Origin: Gimesia algae
GTDB lineage: Bacteria > Planctomycetota > Planctomycetia > Planctomycetales > Planctomycetaceae
Direction of reading: 5' to 3'
DNA: 64,000 bases
Assembly: GCF_007746795.1 (NCBI RefSeq)
Contig: NZ_CP036343.1
Coordinates: 186,001 to 250,000 of the forward strand
In this document: one piece after another, positions 19,001 through 27,611 of the stretch
Numbering within the stretch: position 1 is the stretch's first letter
How the letters are laid out: each line of letters starts with the position of its first letter
Notes under the pieces: generated by a model
What the model was told of the DNA's origin: nothing
The model's input: only the letters and a program-made list of their open reading frames with translations
The model's database searches: none
Program-made: the position numbers and the translations under genes

Positions 19001-19199
19001 AGGCATAGGCGGGAGACGTAAAGACTTCTTCGGGAAACTCCTGGCGGATGACCTGTTCTGTAATTAAAGTACGCATGCCCTGCGCGTACAGCAGGTAGAT
19101 ACCGGACAGCGCTGCTGTTGTGAACCAGGTCAGCAACAGGCGGTTGGCTATCAGGCGATCGAAAAATCCATTCCTGTGATGGTGAATGGCTTCGGTCAT
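16053..19199 (-). CDS. large LptA/OstA-like periplasmic protein
   Basis: 1048 residues with one N-terminal transmembrane helix (about 19-41). The rest is rich in beta-strands with repeated OstA-type blades (DGRVKITGPNGLIIWG, LECDTLQLQF, LLYNEAKKMIVMQDQ, LHITGNQLHIQN, GNAEVEGNTLIKS), as in LptC/LptA/LptD-N jellyrolls that carry LPS across the periplasm. It is far longer than LptA (about 185 residues) and may combine LptC-like anchoring with several LptA-like repeats. It lies 66 bp downstream of kdsD on the same strand, which strengthens an LPS transport role. Both the family and the role are inference from blade pattern and neighbour. Confidence 0.7.
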   Translation of the reverse strand: MTEAIHHHRNGFFDRLIANRLLLTWFTTAALSGIYLLYAQGMRTLITEQVIRQEFPEEVFTSPAYASGNNEKAKAFLPEHDWAADARYQFKDENVYVYTEQWEQKENQRAVRLTPFAMLMFDRKKGETEAPIALVSEKALVRFEYPFGIKHTDPGRMIAGSLDGRVKITGPNGLIIWGRNFFYDEASMNIYSASEVQFAYEDHRGKARGIEMKLIPATTKLQELKPAVEGIREIVLRHDVEMTLAIKKSTQPTEYAASRFARVKSSGSFTFDLETNQGTFKDDVRVYHPTSPQHADTLECDTLQLQFVRKDEQGNTISDATPQTAHSSGKLAFEELIATGRNVILHSEENQFTGTMTRLLYNEAKKMIVMQDQQTVRISQQASELKCPDITIHQDQEGRLETVLCKGVGSVKHYDPDSRKLMMAADWVEYMKKSIDPETKLEMIELEKECLVRKPDAEFALAAHKIRLWLKGELPSVKQQQKAKLPGNPSASEDSQTMKNKLNPYKMIAERDVAIYSPQLRGKTKRLEVWFDEETKPQSAPNAPIGEMTPQTLSPVKHAAFAVEDTLPEQRQRTAVDPAGRANVPARKNSLLPGNKEDTPEPIIVVAELMKIRLQKNDEGKDEVSEVWTEGNVSVEQFDALQEEPLHITGNQLHIQNKGSNDQVLHVIGNPAKINAQGSHIEGEHIYLYRLANRAEVQGKGLLLLPVRGGQKAAGGLLSGAEGITKENSLASPLASDADSQDNLLEIHWDQEMIFDGLTANFFGKVRTNLGDNRLRCQEMEVILSERVSFTEKNPSEQKPDVHYITCRDGVEVESNEYLDNRLVGIRRASFWQMNVDQQTGNAEARGPGWLVLWRRENPEKTTSPSKTSQANLPQKTESDSWNYTRIDFNGKMAGNVSQRSTTFDDRVQITYGGVKRPLDTIDPDKMPPGAGSMRSNSLKLIQHEIEGQKKKFISMLAKGNAEVEGNTLIKSKQTPTSQEFSASADTISFDQSKDQYTLRSFGNRKATLHRFSPLRQSPTRSVSQQIEFSPSHDRVTLHGVTEIQGLP

Positions 19200-19265
19200 G
19201 TGAATCGAATAACGTTTCTAATAGTGGAAGTGAAAGGGCGGTAAGAAATGAAAAGGGAAACCAGG

Positions 19266-20312
19266 TTAACCCGATTGCTGGCTGACGCTGGCGGATTCCA
19301 CTCCGGGCTGCCAGCCTATCACGTCAGTAATATCAATCAGTCCCACCAGATGCTGTCCTCGATCTACGACGGGTAGCTCGCTTAATTTGCGGGCTTTCAA
19401 TAAATCGATGGCTGTTTCCAGGGAAGCATCATCCTGAATGGTGGCGGGTTTTCTGGTCATGACTTGAGAAATAGGTTGATCCAGTTGTTCGTCCCGGCGC
19501 TCTTCCAGCAGCCTGGCGAGATCACTGTCTGTGAAAATACCCGTGACCCGGTTGGCATCGTCAATGATGATCACAGCCCCGCTGCGTCGTCCCGGCAGGC
19601 TCAGTCGGACGAAGGCATCACGGATGGAAGTTGTTTCTTCGGTGACACGCACTTCCGTCCGGGGCCGCATGACTTCATTAATTTTTGTTAAACGACGCCC
19701 CAGGCTGCCACCCGGATGAAACGTGGCAAACTGTAATGGCGAAAAGCCGCGTGCCTTGCTGATGACCAGTGACAACGCATCACCCATCGCCAGCATGGCT
19801 GTGGTAGTGGTCGAAGGCGCGAGTTGATGTGAGCCCGCTTCTTTCAGGTCGCCCAGACACAAGACCACCTGGCAGGCTGCGCCCAATGTACTCGTCGTGC
19901 GTGCTGTAATTCCAATGATTGGCAGCTTCATTTTCTGAATCAGTGGCAGCAGGCGGCGTAACTCTTCCGTTTCTCCGCTGTTGGACAAAGCGAGAATGGT
20001 ATCCTCGGCGTGCAGGCAACCCAGGTCGCCATGAATGGCTTCCGCGGGATGCAGAAAATGCGAGCGGGTTCCCGTTGAGGAGAGCGTGGCGCAGATCTTC
20101 TGGCCGATCAGTCCTGCTTTCCCCATGCCCGTTAAAATGACCGCGCCGTTGCGCGACATGATTAAATCAACCGCGTCGCAAAGCTCCGTCCCGAGTGCAC
20201 GTCCCATCTGGCGCAAAGCGTCTGCTTCGCTGAAGATGATTTCACGCGCATCTCGTAATTGATCAAACTGAGAAAACTCTATAACCGACCTTGCAGGCAG
20301 GGAACTCATCAC
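19266..20312 (-). CDS. kdsD: arabinose-5-phosphate isomerase (KdsD/KpsF/GutQ type)
   Basis: 348 residues: a SIS domain (about 45-185; GMGKAGLIGQK, SNSGETEEL) followed by two CBS domains (about 220-340; RSGAVIIIDD, LSELPVVDRG). It converts ribulose-5-phosphate to arabinose-5-phosphate, the first step of Kdo synthesis for the LPS core. The conserved HPAEAIHGDLG segment fits the isomerase. Its neighbour on the same strand is the LptA-like gene, so this looks like a small LPS locus. The capsule (KpsF) paralogue has the same fold and cannot be separated by sequence alone. Confidence 0.92.
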   Translation of the reverse strand: MMSSLPARSVIEFSQFDQLRDAREIIFSEADALRQMGRALGTELCDAVDLIMSRNGAVILTGMGKAGLIGQKICATLSSTGTRSHFLHPAEAIHGDLGCLHAEDTILALSNSGETEELRRLLPLIQKMKLPIIGITARTTSTLGAACQVVLCLGDLKEAGSHQLAPSTTTTAMLAMGDALSLVISKARGFSPLQFATFHPGGSLGRRLTKINEVMRPRTEVRVTEETTSIRDAFVRLSLPGRRSGAVIIIDDANRVTGIFTDSDLARLLEERRDEQLDQPISQVMTRKPATIQDDASLETAIDLLKARKLSELPVVDRGQHLVGLIDITDVIGWQPGVESASVSQQSG

Positions 20313-20853
20313 GCCAGTCCTTTATCGCATCCATGCGGGCATGTTCAGGGTGCGGGAGTATAAAGAGATCCCGAATACGGGTCAATGCGAATCTGAAGTG
20401 TGGATCGTTCTGTAAGGTGTTGTGTTTAAAGTGTTTGCGATGTGTTTGGCTTCGGGGCTGCCTTGTAAATTCCCGCCGAGTGATTGAGGTAGAAGTGTGA
20501 TGAAGCGGGGGATTGTCCAAGAATGAATCAAAGGGCACTCGTATTTTCATCCTAAGAATCTACAATAAGGAGACCGGCGGCAATGGGGCAGCTGGTCGTC
20601 TCATCTGGGCTCACTGCGATTTTCCAGTCGAAACAGCAGGAAAATATTTCTACCAGCCGCAGCGTGCGTGCCGTAGAATCAGCGCAGAAATCAAGGTCCA
20701 TAATTTCACAACATCCTGATGTCAAACGGGATGCAGGCGATGCTGCCAGTCAGCGTTGGAGTTGATACAAAGGGACTCCTGTGGTTGTGTATCGTTTCCC
20801 CACAGGAACCGAGTCGAAAAACTTAGCAGAGTAGAAACAGTAGTCGGAATATC
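20313..20853. other. divergent intergenic region, no gene seen
   Basis: 541 bp between kdsD (minus) and obg (plus). The short open frames here have no coding look. I see no RNA gene or strong hairpin. It should contain the promoters for the LPS locus and for obg. Confidence 0.45.
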
Positions 20854-21855
20854 ATGTTTGTAGATCGCGTCGATATCTATTGTAAAGCCGGTGATGGCGG
20901 AGATGGTTGTGCCAGCTTCCGCAGGGAAGCCCACGTACCCCGGGGCGGTCCGAATGGGGGCGACGGTGGCAAAGGGGGTGATGTAGTTGTCATCGCCGAT
21001 GAAAATGTCAGCAGCCTGGGAAATATTATCGGTCACAAACACTGGAATGCCGAACGCGGCGGTCACGGGTCGAGCAGTTTGAAGACCGGAAAGTGCGGCG
21101 AAGATGCCATCATCATGGTTCCGCCGGGCACACTGGTGATTGACAGTAAACGCGGGAATCTGCTGCGAGATATGAAACAGAGTGGCGACAGGGTCGTGAT
21201 CGCCAAAGGGGGCAGAGGGGGCCGTGGTAACCGCCATTTTGCGACTCCCACCCACCAGGTGCCGCGCGAATTTGAAAAAGGGGGGCTCGGCGAACAGAGA
21301 GATATTTCACTGGAACTCAAGCTCATCGCCGATGTCGGGCTGGTTGGTAAGCCCAACGCAGGCAAATCGACTTTACTGAGCCGACTTTCGAAAGCCCATC
21401 CGGAAATTGCTGCTTACCCGTTTACTACCAAGTATCCCAATCTGGGGCTGGTTCGTGTCGGCTTTGACCATCAGTTTGTGATGGCGGATATTCCCGGTCT
21501 CATCGAAGGAGCGCATGCGGGTGTTGGCCTGGGGCACGAATTTCTCAGGCATGTGGAACGCACGCGGGTCCTGGTGCATCTGGTTGAACCTTCGCCTATG
21601 GATCAGACTGATCCCATTCAGAACTACCGCCAGATCCGGGAAGAGATGCGACTGTATGATGCCAGCCTGATGGACCGTCCGGAAATCATCGTTGTGACCA
21701 AAAGTGAACTTCCCGATGCAGAACCAGTTGCTGAACTGCTGGGAGAAGAACTGGGAAGTCCCGTCATGCAGATTTCTTCTGCGACCGGTTCCAATCTGGA
21801 TAAACTGGTGCGCATGATCATTGACGAACTTCAGGAACTGGAAATGGAGGCATAA
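20854..21855 (+). CDS. obg: Obg-family GTPase
   Basis: 333 residues. The glycine-rich OBG domain fills residues 1-157 (GDGGDGCASFRRE, GGPNGGDGGKGGDVV). The G domain follows with G1 GLVGKPNAGKST (163-173), G3 DIPG (213-216) and a G4-like TKSE. Obg binds the large ribosomal subunit and couples GTP state to ribosome assembly and stress. There is no C-terminal OCT extension, which is common. The 89-residue membrane protein gene begins 2 bp after its stop, so the two are coupled. Confidence 0.96.
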   Translation: MFVDRVDIYCKAGDGGDGCASFRREAHVPRGGPNGGDGGKGGDVVVIADENVSSLGNIIGHKHWNAERGGHGSSSLKTGKCGEDAIIMVPPGTLVIDSKRGNLLRDMKQSGDRVVIAKGGRGGRGNRHFATPTHQVPREFEKGGLGEQRDISLELKLIADVGLVGKPNAGKSTLLSRLSKAHPEIAAYPFTTKYPNLGLVRVGFDHQFVMADIPGLIEGAHAGVGLGHEFLRHVERTRVLVHLVEPSPMDQTDPIQNYRQIREEMRLYDASLMDRPEIIVVTKSELPDAEPVAELLGEELGSPVMQISSATGSNLDKLVRMIIDELQELEMEA

Positions 21856-21857
21856 GC

Positions 21858-22127
21858 GTGGAATCGGAGCCCCCTGCTGAAACAGAAGAAAACAGACAGC
21901 AGCCAGCCGTTCCTGTTCCTCAACCGCCTGGTGCGCGGGAAAGTACCCCCGGCGAAGTCCGGGTGCGGTTTGGCCTGTACGGTGCAGGCTTGATGATGGT
22001 GCTCTGCTTCCTGATCCAGGCCGTTTTCAATCTCACACCCAACCAGACCCAGCGGATTACCGAGTTGGGAATCCTGATGGGAATCGGCTTTGTGCTGGGC
22101 TGGGGTTTTGCCCGAATTCGCTTCTGA
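21858..22127 (+). CDS. small membrane protein coupled to obg
   Basis: 89 residues from a GTG start two bases after the obg stop, with the obg end acting as its ribosome site (GGAGGC). The first 35 residues are proline- and glutamate-rich and disordered; then come two hydrophobic helices (about 40-58 and 68-86) separated by a short loop ending at a C-terminal arginine pair. I do not recognise a family. Tight coupling suggests co-expression with Obg, but a functional link is not shown. Confidence 0.65.
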   Translation: MESEPPAETEENRQQPAVPVPQPPGARESTPGEVRVRFGLYGAGLMMVLCFLIQAVFNLTPNQTQRITELGILMGIGFVLGWGFARIRF

Positions 22128-22557
22128 TGCCCACCCGGCTCGAGAGAAGACGAATTGTAATAATTGCATCTCACCCGTTTTTCTAACCGGATTTGCAATA
22201 TCTACAACCTGTTGAGAAGCCGTTTCTGGCATCAAAATCTCAGGAATTATATATTGTAAGTCTATGTTGAAATAAGACTTACAGTTGATCCTGGTTGATG
22301 TACACATAGTGGAACCAGAAATTTCTCTTCTCATTGGCCCTGCGTTTGCAATACACTTCCCGTACTTGAAACGACCCCCGCGTGTGAATGGAATTCACCG
22401 ACGTTCAATTCAAGTCACAGGAACTTCAGGTTCCACCACGATCAAATCTCAAACCCCAAATTCGAGTGATCGACCCAACTATCCCGTTACAACCAATCGC
22501 TGAGTTTGTCAGCCACAGACCCGCATCTGTGGCTGCAACAAAAAGGATCAAGAGGGC
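22128..22557. other. intergenic region with two perfect inverted repeats
   Basis: 430 bp without a convincing gene. It holds a 9-bp perfect inverted repeat, TGTAAGTCT/AGACTTACA, at 22255-22263 and 22275-22283, and a 10-bp perfect hairpin, CAGCCACAGA/TCTGTGGCTG, at 22510-22519 and 22526-22535, just before the next gene. Confidence 0.6.
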
Positions 22558-23760
22558 ATGGAAGCTCAACTTAGTCGCTGTCTCGTATTATTCCTGGCTT
22601 CATTCATCTCGCTGGGTGCTTCTTACAAAACTCCTAACTTCGTAACACATGCCCCGACCGCGGAAGTCGCGAAACAGGTAGGCGACGCTGCTGAGATCTA
22701 TCGGAAGGAACTGGCCATTACCTGGCTGGGACACGAACTTCCCAACTGGTTTGCCCCCTGTCCGATCAAAGTCAAAGTCGGTAACTATGGTGCCGGCGGT
22801 GCGACCACCTTCTCCTTTGATGGCGGCGAAGTGTTTGGCTGGAACATGGAGATCCAGGGTTCTCTGGAACGCATCCTGGATTCCGTCCTGCCCCACGAAG
22901 TCAATCATACGATCTTTGCCTGTCACTTTCGTCGGCCACTGCCTCGCTGGGCCGATGAAGGGGCAGCAACGATTGTGGAACACGAATCAGAAAAACGACG
23001 TCAACGCCTGCTGAATCGCCAGGTGATGGGAACCAATAAACGGATTCCTCTCAGGAACCTGCTCTCGATGACCGAATACCCTTCAGAAATGCAACAGGTA
23101 CTGACTTTGTATGCGGAAGGCTACTCTCTGGCAGATTACCTGCTGCAGACTGGTGGCAAAAAACGCTACCTGATGTTTCTGGAAGATGCTCACAAAAATG
23201 GCTGGGACGAAGCGATTGCGAAAATGTACAAAATCAAAAACGTCGAAGCGCTGGAGCAACGCTGGGGCAGCTGGATTATGGCAGGCAGCCCGGCTTTGAA
23301 TCTGCCAGCCGGTCAGCAGCTGGCTGCAGTAGAACCAAAACAGCCATCAGCGGTTGATAATAAAGATTTTGTAATTCGCTCACAGAGCCCCGATCAGGGT
23401 GAAACCGACTTTGCCACCGAGATGCCCGGGCAGACCGAACTGGCCAGTGTGGAACCAACTGAAGAAATGCAGCGAGAATCACGGCCTCTGCCGATCGAAT
23501 CACGCATTCCCTTCAGCGGTCGAGCACCAGAAAAAAGACGCGTGCAGGAGTCCGTTGCCTTCGTACCGGAAGCGAAACGATTGCCTCGCACCTCACTGCA
23601 TCAGGATTCAGCATCTGCTTCCCCGTCCCGGACTCAACCAGCGTCCCGGCCTGCACAGCAAATGCGATCTCAACAGCGACCGGCGAGCCGTTATCACCGC
23701 GGAGCGAGTCCTGCCCGAGGCGGAATTGATCTGGGTCAGTCTGCCGAGATCGACTTCTGA
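22558..23760 (+). CDS. secreted peptidase-MA-like zincin
   Basis: 400 residues with a signal peptide (to about residue 22). The zinc site is HEVNH (H113, E114, H117), with RWADEGAA about 20 residues later giving the probable glutamate ligand. The catalytic part ends near 250; the remaining 150 residues are low complexity, rich in proline, serine, glutamine and arginine, and probably unstructured or wall-associated. It is related in design to the zincin at 14297-15934 but not obviously a recent copy. The substrate is unknown. The start is an ATG with AGAGGG just upstream; a leader hairpin lies 22 bp before it. Confidence 0.8.
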   Translation: MEAQLSRCLVLFLASFISLGASYKTPNFVTHAPTAEVAKQVGDAAEIYRKELAITWLGHELPNWFAPCPIKVKVGNYGAGGATTFSFDGGEVFGWNMEIQGSLERILDSVLPHEVNHTIFACHFRRPLPRWADEGAATIVEHESEKRRQRLLNRQVMGTNKRIPLRNLLSMTEYPSEMQQVLTLYAEGYSLADYLLQTGGKKRYLMFLEDAHKNGWDEAIAKMYKIKNVEALEQRWGSWIMAGSPALNLPAGQQLAAVEPKQPSAVDNKDFVIRSQSPDQGETDFATEMPGQTELASVEPTEEMQRESRPLPIESRIPFSGRAPEKRRVQESVAFVPEAKRLPRTSLHQDSASASPSRTQPASRPAQQMRSQQRPASRYHRGASPARGGIDLGQSAEIDF

Positions 23761-23822
23761 AATCCTGTGTATCAATTCCGATAGCTGCAATGACGGAATA
23801 CTGACGTTCAACCTGTTGCATC

Positions 23823-24926
23823 TCAGCCAGTCTGATCAGGCAGGACAGCGACACGATACGAGCGACGGTTAGCCGATTCTTCAAAAGCCGCCTTAATTTC
23901 ACTCAGCTGAAAAGTCTGCTCGCAGAGTCGGGAAAAGGGATACTGGTTCTGGAACCGCTCCAGGAAATTCAGGGCATTGGCCAGATCCAGATCCACGTAA
24001 TTATGAATGCCTTCGATACGCAGTAATCTGCGGACAATCGTCTCTGCAGAAAGCTGGACCGGACGAGCCGGATAAACGGATCCCACGAGTATCATGGCTC
24101 CTCCAATTGCCATCGCTTGCAGGCCACTCTCGATGACATCGGGAGCCCCCGTCATATCGAACACGAGATCCACACCGCGTCCTTCGGTCAGATGCAGTAT
24201 TTCCTGATGTAGTGGCTGTTCTTTTTTTCCCAGCAATGCATGCCGGGCACCGAACTCCAGACTGCGTCGGACGCGTTCCGGGTCAATATCGGTCACAAAG
24301 ATCGTACCAGCGTTTTTCGCATGGGCGACCGCAGAGGCAGTCACTCCCAGCATACCCGCTCCCAGAATTAAGACGGTTTTTTCCTGAATGTCACCTGCCA
24401 GGCGGAATGCTGCCATGACAGTCGCAGTGGCACAGTTCGCCGGACTGGCAATCAGATCGGGCAATGACCCGGGGACTTTAAAAATAGTCGTGCCTTTGAC
24501 AAGATGGCAGTGACTGGCCAGTCCGCCACTCAGATAATTCTGCTCGTCCAACCGCTGATGACCGTATTTGAAGAGCCGCGTACATTTCTGTGTCAGCCCA
24601 CGTTTACAGAATTCACATTTTTTGCAGGAGACCGCGACCGACCAGGTGATCCGGTCGTCCAGTTCCACCGGACGCTCCAGAAAATCTTTGACCTGATATT
24701 CCGGATGCATATCGACCACGCGTCCGACCATCTCATGCCCCAGGATGGTCGGGCAGGGCGTAGAGCGTGTACCTTCAAAGGTATGCAGGTCGCTTCCACA
24801 GATGGTACAACACAATATTTCAACCAGTACTTCACCCGGTTTCAATTGGGGTCGGTCGACTCGGGTATATTCTAACTTTCGGTCATCATCTTGCAGGATG
24901 ACAGAAGTGCATTGATCACTCATCAT
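23823..24926 (-). CDS. zinc-dependent alcohol dehydrogenase of phosphonate clusters (HpnZ-like)
   Basis: 367 residues, medium-chain dehydrogenase/reductase. The catalytic zinc region is CTICGSDLHTFEG and GHEMVGRV; the structural zinc lobe has four cysteines in CKKCEFCKRGLTQKC; the nucleotide fold has GAGMLGV. This subfamily is known mainly as the proposed phosphonate-catabolism-associated dehydrogenase. Here it lies last in the phosphonate cluster, 165 bp after phnW on the same strand. It might interconvert phosphonoacetaldehyde and hydroxyethylphosphonate or handle another side product; this is inference. Confidence 0.82.
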   Translation of the reverse strand: MMSDQCTSVILQDDDRKLEYTRVDRPQLKPGEVLVEILCCTICGSDLHTFEGTRSTPCPTILGHEMVGRVVDMHPEYQVKDFLERPVELDDRITWSVAVSCKKCEFCKRGLTQKCTRLFKYGHQRLDEQNYLSGGLASHCHLVKGTTIFKVPGSLPDLIASPANCATATVMAAFRLAGDIQEKTVLILGAGMLGVTASAVAHAKNAGTIFVTDIDPERVRRSLEFGARHALLGKKEQPLHQEILHLTEGRGVDLVFDMTGAPDVIESGLQAMAIGGAMILVGSVYPARPVQLSAETIVRRLLRIEGIHNYVDLDLANALNFLERFQNQYPFSRLCEQTFQLSEIKAAFEESANRRSYRVAVLPDQTG

Positions 24927-25091
24927 AAGACACTAAGACTGTTGGCAGATAACCCTATCTGAATGAACTGCTTTTCAGATAGTTAAATTATTGAGACAAA
25001 CACATTTGTTGGACATGGCGGATAGGAATTTTATGTTTTTTATAAACGGCAAACCGGTAAACGGAAAGTGAACGAGTTGTTTTTTTCGGAG

Positions 25092-26222
25092 CTAATGAAT
25101 TGAGGGATTTTCTACGCGTACACCCATTCCATTGAGCGTCTGTTCAATTTGTTCTACCAGATCGATGATGTCTGCCGGGTAGACATGACCGATATTGCCG
25201 ATGCGGAATGTATCCGCCTGACTGATTTTGCCCGGATAAATCACGTAACGCCTCTGTTTTAATTCATCATAAAACTGGTTGAACTGGAATGCGGGACACT
25301 CGGGATAATAAAACGACGTAATGATCGGCGACTGCAGTTCCCGAGGCAGCAGGGGCTGCAGACCCCGTTTCTGCATTTCTGTCACCAGCGTCGACTGATT
25401 TTCCAGATACCGTGCATGCCTCGCAGAAACACCACCTTCCTCATCCAGTTCCTCCAGCGCCTGCAGGAAGGCATTGACCACATGCGTGGGTGATGTGTAA
25501 CGCCATTTGCCACCCTTGTGTTCCATTTCGTACCACTGGTCATACAGATCCAGACTCAGAGAACGCGCCAGGCCTTTGGTCTGCTCCAGTTTCTGCTGAT
25601 TTGCGATCACAAATCCAAAACCGGGTACACCCTGGATACATTTATTGGCCGAGGAAATCAGGTAATCCACGTGAAAGTCTTCCATGGAAATTGGAATACC
25701 CCCAAAGGAAGACATGGCATCCAGGATGTAATCCTTCCCGGCGGCGTGTGCCAGTTTGCCGACTTCCTGAGCGGCGTTGATCATGCCGGTCGTGGTTTCG
25801 CAGTGCACCATCGCCACATGCGTGATGTCTGAATCAGCGCCCAGCGTTGCACGGATCTGTAGCAGATCGGGTGGCTCGGTTTCTGAAAAAGAGAGTTCCT
25901 GCAGGGGGATCTTCAGACAGCGGGCGATCTGAGCGATCCGGCTGCCATACGCACCGTTGGAAATGACCAGCAGTTTTCCGTCCGGCGGGATGACCGATCC
26001 GATCGTCGCTTCGACAGAAAATGTGCCGCTGCCCTGCATCAGGACAGCCGTGTAATCGTCGGAGTCCGTCGCCAGTCGTACCAGGCGTTCGCGGATTTCC
26101 ATCACGCGCTGATTGTAATCCACGTCCCAGGTCGAGTAGTCGGCCAGCATGGCTTCGCGCACACTGCGGGTCGTGGTCAAGGGGCCAGGAGTCAATAACA
26201 GGTAGGGAATATCCGCGTCCAT
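25092..26222 (-). CDS. phnW: 2-aminoethylphosphonate--pyruvate transaminase
   Basis: 376 residues, class V PLP aminotransferase. [11 protein letters not shown] starts the fold, [10 protein letters not shown] (62-71) is the cofactor loop, LDAMSSFGG holds D168 that contacts the pyridine nitrogen, and SANKC holds the Schiff-base lysine K194. It moves the amino group of 2-aminoethylphosphonate to pyruvate, giving phosphonoacetaldehyde and alanine. Its ATG lies one base after the phnX stop, with an AGGAGA site inside the phnX end, so translation is coupled to the next enzyme of the pathway. Confidence 0.95.
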   Translation of the reverse strand: MDADIPYLLLTPGPLTTTRSVREAMLADYSTWDVDYNQRVMEIRERLVRLATDSDDYTAVLMQGSGTFSVEATIGSVIPPDGKLLVISNGAYGSRIAQIARCLKIPLQELSFSETEPPDLLQIRATLGADSDITHVAMVHCETTTGMINAAQEVGKLAHAAGKDYILDAMSSFGGIPISMEDFHVDYLISSANKCIQGVPGFGFVIANQQKLEQTKGLARSLSLDLYDQWYEMEHKGGKWRYTSPTHVVNAFLQALEELDEEGGVSARHARYLENQSTLVTEMQKRGLQPLLPRELQSPIITSFYYPECPAFQFNQFYDELKQRRYVIYPGKISQADTFRIGNIGHVYPADIIDLVEQIEQTLNGMGVRVENPSIH

Positions 26223-26223
26223 T

Positions 26224-27018
26224 TCAATTTTCTCCTGCGTTTAGTTGCTCAATGATGTCAGGCAGTCCTTCCAGTGTGGGAATCACGAAATGCGCCCCGG
26301 CGTTTTTGAGTTTGGTTTCTGCGATTGCTAATCGATCTGCTTTCTGTTCATCGCTTAAGGCTGCAAATTCAGCAACTGTCAGGCCGACTTCGCTGCCCGT
26401 CTGTGTCAGGCCGACGGTCCATGTGCCCGCGTTCAACCCGGCTTCGATATCGGGAAGCGTATCACCCACCTTGACGACTGCCGAGGGGGGAAAGACGCCC
26501 AGCGCTTCCATGTTGCGATAGATCATCCAGGGAGCGGGGCGCCCTGCGGGAACTTCGTCAGCACACATGCTGAAATCGGGCGAGTAGCCTTGTGCCCGTG
26601 CTGCCTCCAGAACCGGATCCGCCACAATGCGCGGGTAACCGGTGGTCGAACCGATTTTGATTCCCTGATCTCGCAATCGCGAAATGGTTTCACACAGGTG
26701 GGGAACAATTTCGGTAAACAGTTTTGCTTCCTCGACCTGTAGAGGCATGAAGGTTTCGTAGATGTGTTTCACATCGTTTTCTGTCCAGGCGCGTTGCTGG
26801 AGTGCTTCCCATTGCGCGGCGATCTCATCCAGTTGAAACAGGCTGCGAATGTGATCCTGCTTATGCAGGCCCATCGGGCCGCGCGCCTGCTGTGGTGTCA
26901 GGTCTACGCCACATGCTTTGAAGGCTTTGATAAAGGCAGAGATCGGCGCAAAGCAGCCATGGTCAATCGTCGTGCCGGCCCAGTCGAAGATGACCAGTTT
27001 GATTGTTTCAGGTTTCAT
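26224..27018 (-). CDS. phnX: phosphonoacetaldehyde hydrolase (phosphonatase)
   Basis: 264 residues, HAD superfamily with the phosphonatase cap. Motifs are DWAGTT (nucleophile D12), the cap lysine in GLHKQDH (K53, Schiff base with the aldehyde), [15 protein letters not shown] and [12 protein letters not shown]. It cleaves the C-P bond of phosphonoacetaldehyde to acetaldehyde and phosphate. I chose the ATG at 27018 because GAAGGAA lies about five bases upstream and because numbering then matches the known Asp12/Lys53 of the Bacillus enzyme. An ATG four codons upstream (27030) overlaps the stop of the HD gene and is the alternative. Confidence 0.95.
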   Translation of the reverse strand: MKPETIKLVIFDWAGTTIDHGCFAPISAFIKAFKACGVDLTPQQARGPMGLHKQDHIRSLFQLDEIAAQWEALQQRAWTENDVKHIYETFMPLQVEEAKLFTEIVPHLCETISRLRDQGIKIGSTTGYPRIVADPVLEAARAQGYSPDFSMCADEVPAGRPAPWMIYRNMEALGVFPPSAVVKVGDTLPDIEAGLNAGTWTVGLTQTGSEVGLTVAEFAALSDEQKADRLAIAETKLKNAGAHFVIPTLEGLPDIIEQLNAGEN

Positions 27019-27026
27019 AATTTCCT

Positions 27027-27611
27027 TCATTCATCAGTATCCGGAGTCTGCTGCTGCAGGACTCTCTGGACGTAAGTTAAAAAATATTCAAGTTCGGGGG
27101 TTTCGAAGTCCGGTACTTTGGCGGCTTCATCCCAGTTGCGCAGACGAAGCGCCTCCTGCGACCAGGGACTGTGTTCGAACTCCATCTGTTCTGCGGAGTC
27201 AAAGGGGCCTCCCTGTAACTGCAGGCTGAGCACCGAAGCGGGTGACAGTCGAGACGCATATTCGGCATCGGTGGCACAGCGATAGCGTTTCGCAGCGACG
27301 TGTAGTCGAATGGGTTCGGTCACATCTTTCGGGAAATAACGCACCAGCCATTGAGCGCCGATGCGTTCATGCAGATCATCAATGCCCTGCGTCACGCAGT
27401 CTTCATCGTGTTTGTGCAGCAGGTGGCCGATGTCGTGCAGTAACGCAGCCACGATCAGCTCTGCCGACTCCCCAGCCTGTTCGGCTGCAAATGCTGCCTG
27501 TAAAGCGTGCTCTGTCTGCGAGATCGCTTCGCCAGCATACATGTCGGTGCCTTTTTCCTGAAAGCGTTGCCTGATTTCAACAACGATCTTAGCCGGATCA
27601 TTGTGAGACAT
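27027..27611 (-). CDS. HD-domain phosphonate oxygenase, PhnZ-like
   Basis: 194 residues of the phosphonate-operon HD family. The diiron ligands expected for PhnZ are in place: H35, H59, D60, H81 and H104, plus Y25, E28 and H63, which PhnZ uses for gating and substrate binding. PhnZ oxidatively cleaves (R)-2-amino-1-hydroxyethylphosphonate to glycine and phosphate. No PhnY-type 2-oxoglutarate dioxygenase, which makes that substrate from aminoethylphosphonate, is encoded in the cluster. The gene overlaps the MFS gene upstream by 14 bp. PhnZ activity is inferred from residues, not shown. Confidence 0.85.
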   Translation of the reverse strand: MSHNDPAKIVVEIRQRFQEKGTDMYAGEAISQTEHALQAAFAAEQAGESAELIVAALLHDIGHLLHKHDEDCVTQGIDDLHERIGAQWLVRYFPKDVTEPIRLHVAAKRYRCATDAEYASRLSPASVLSLQLQGGPFDSAEQMEFEHSPWSQEALRLRNWDEAAKVPDFETPELEYFLTYVQRVLQQQTPDTDE

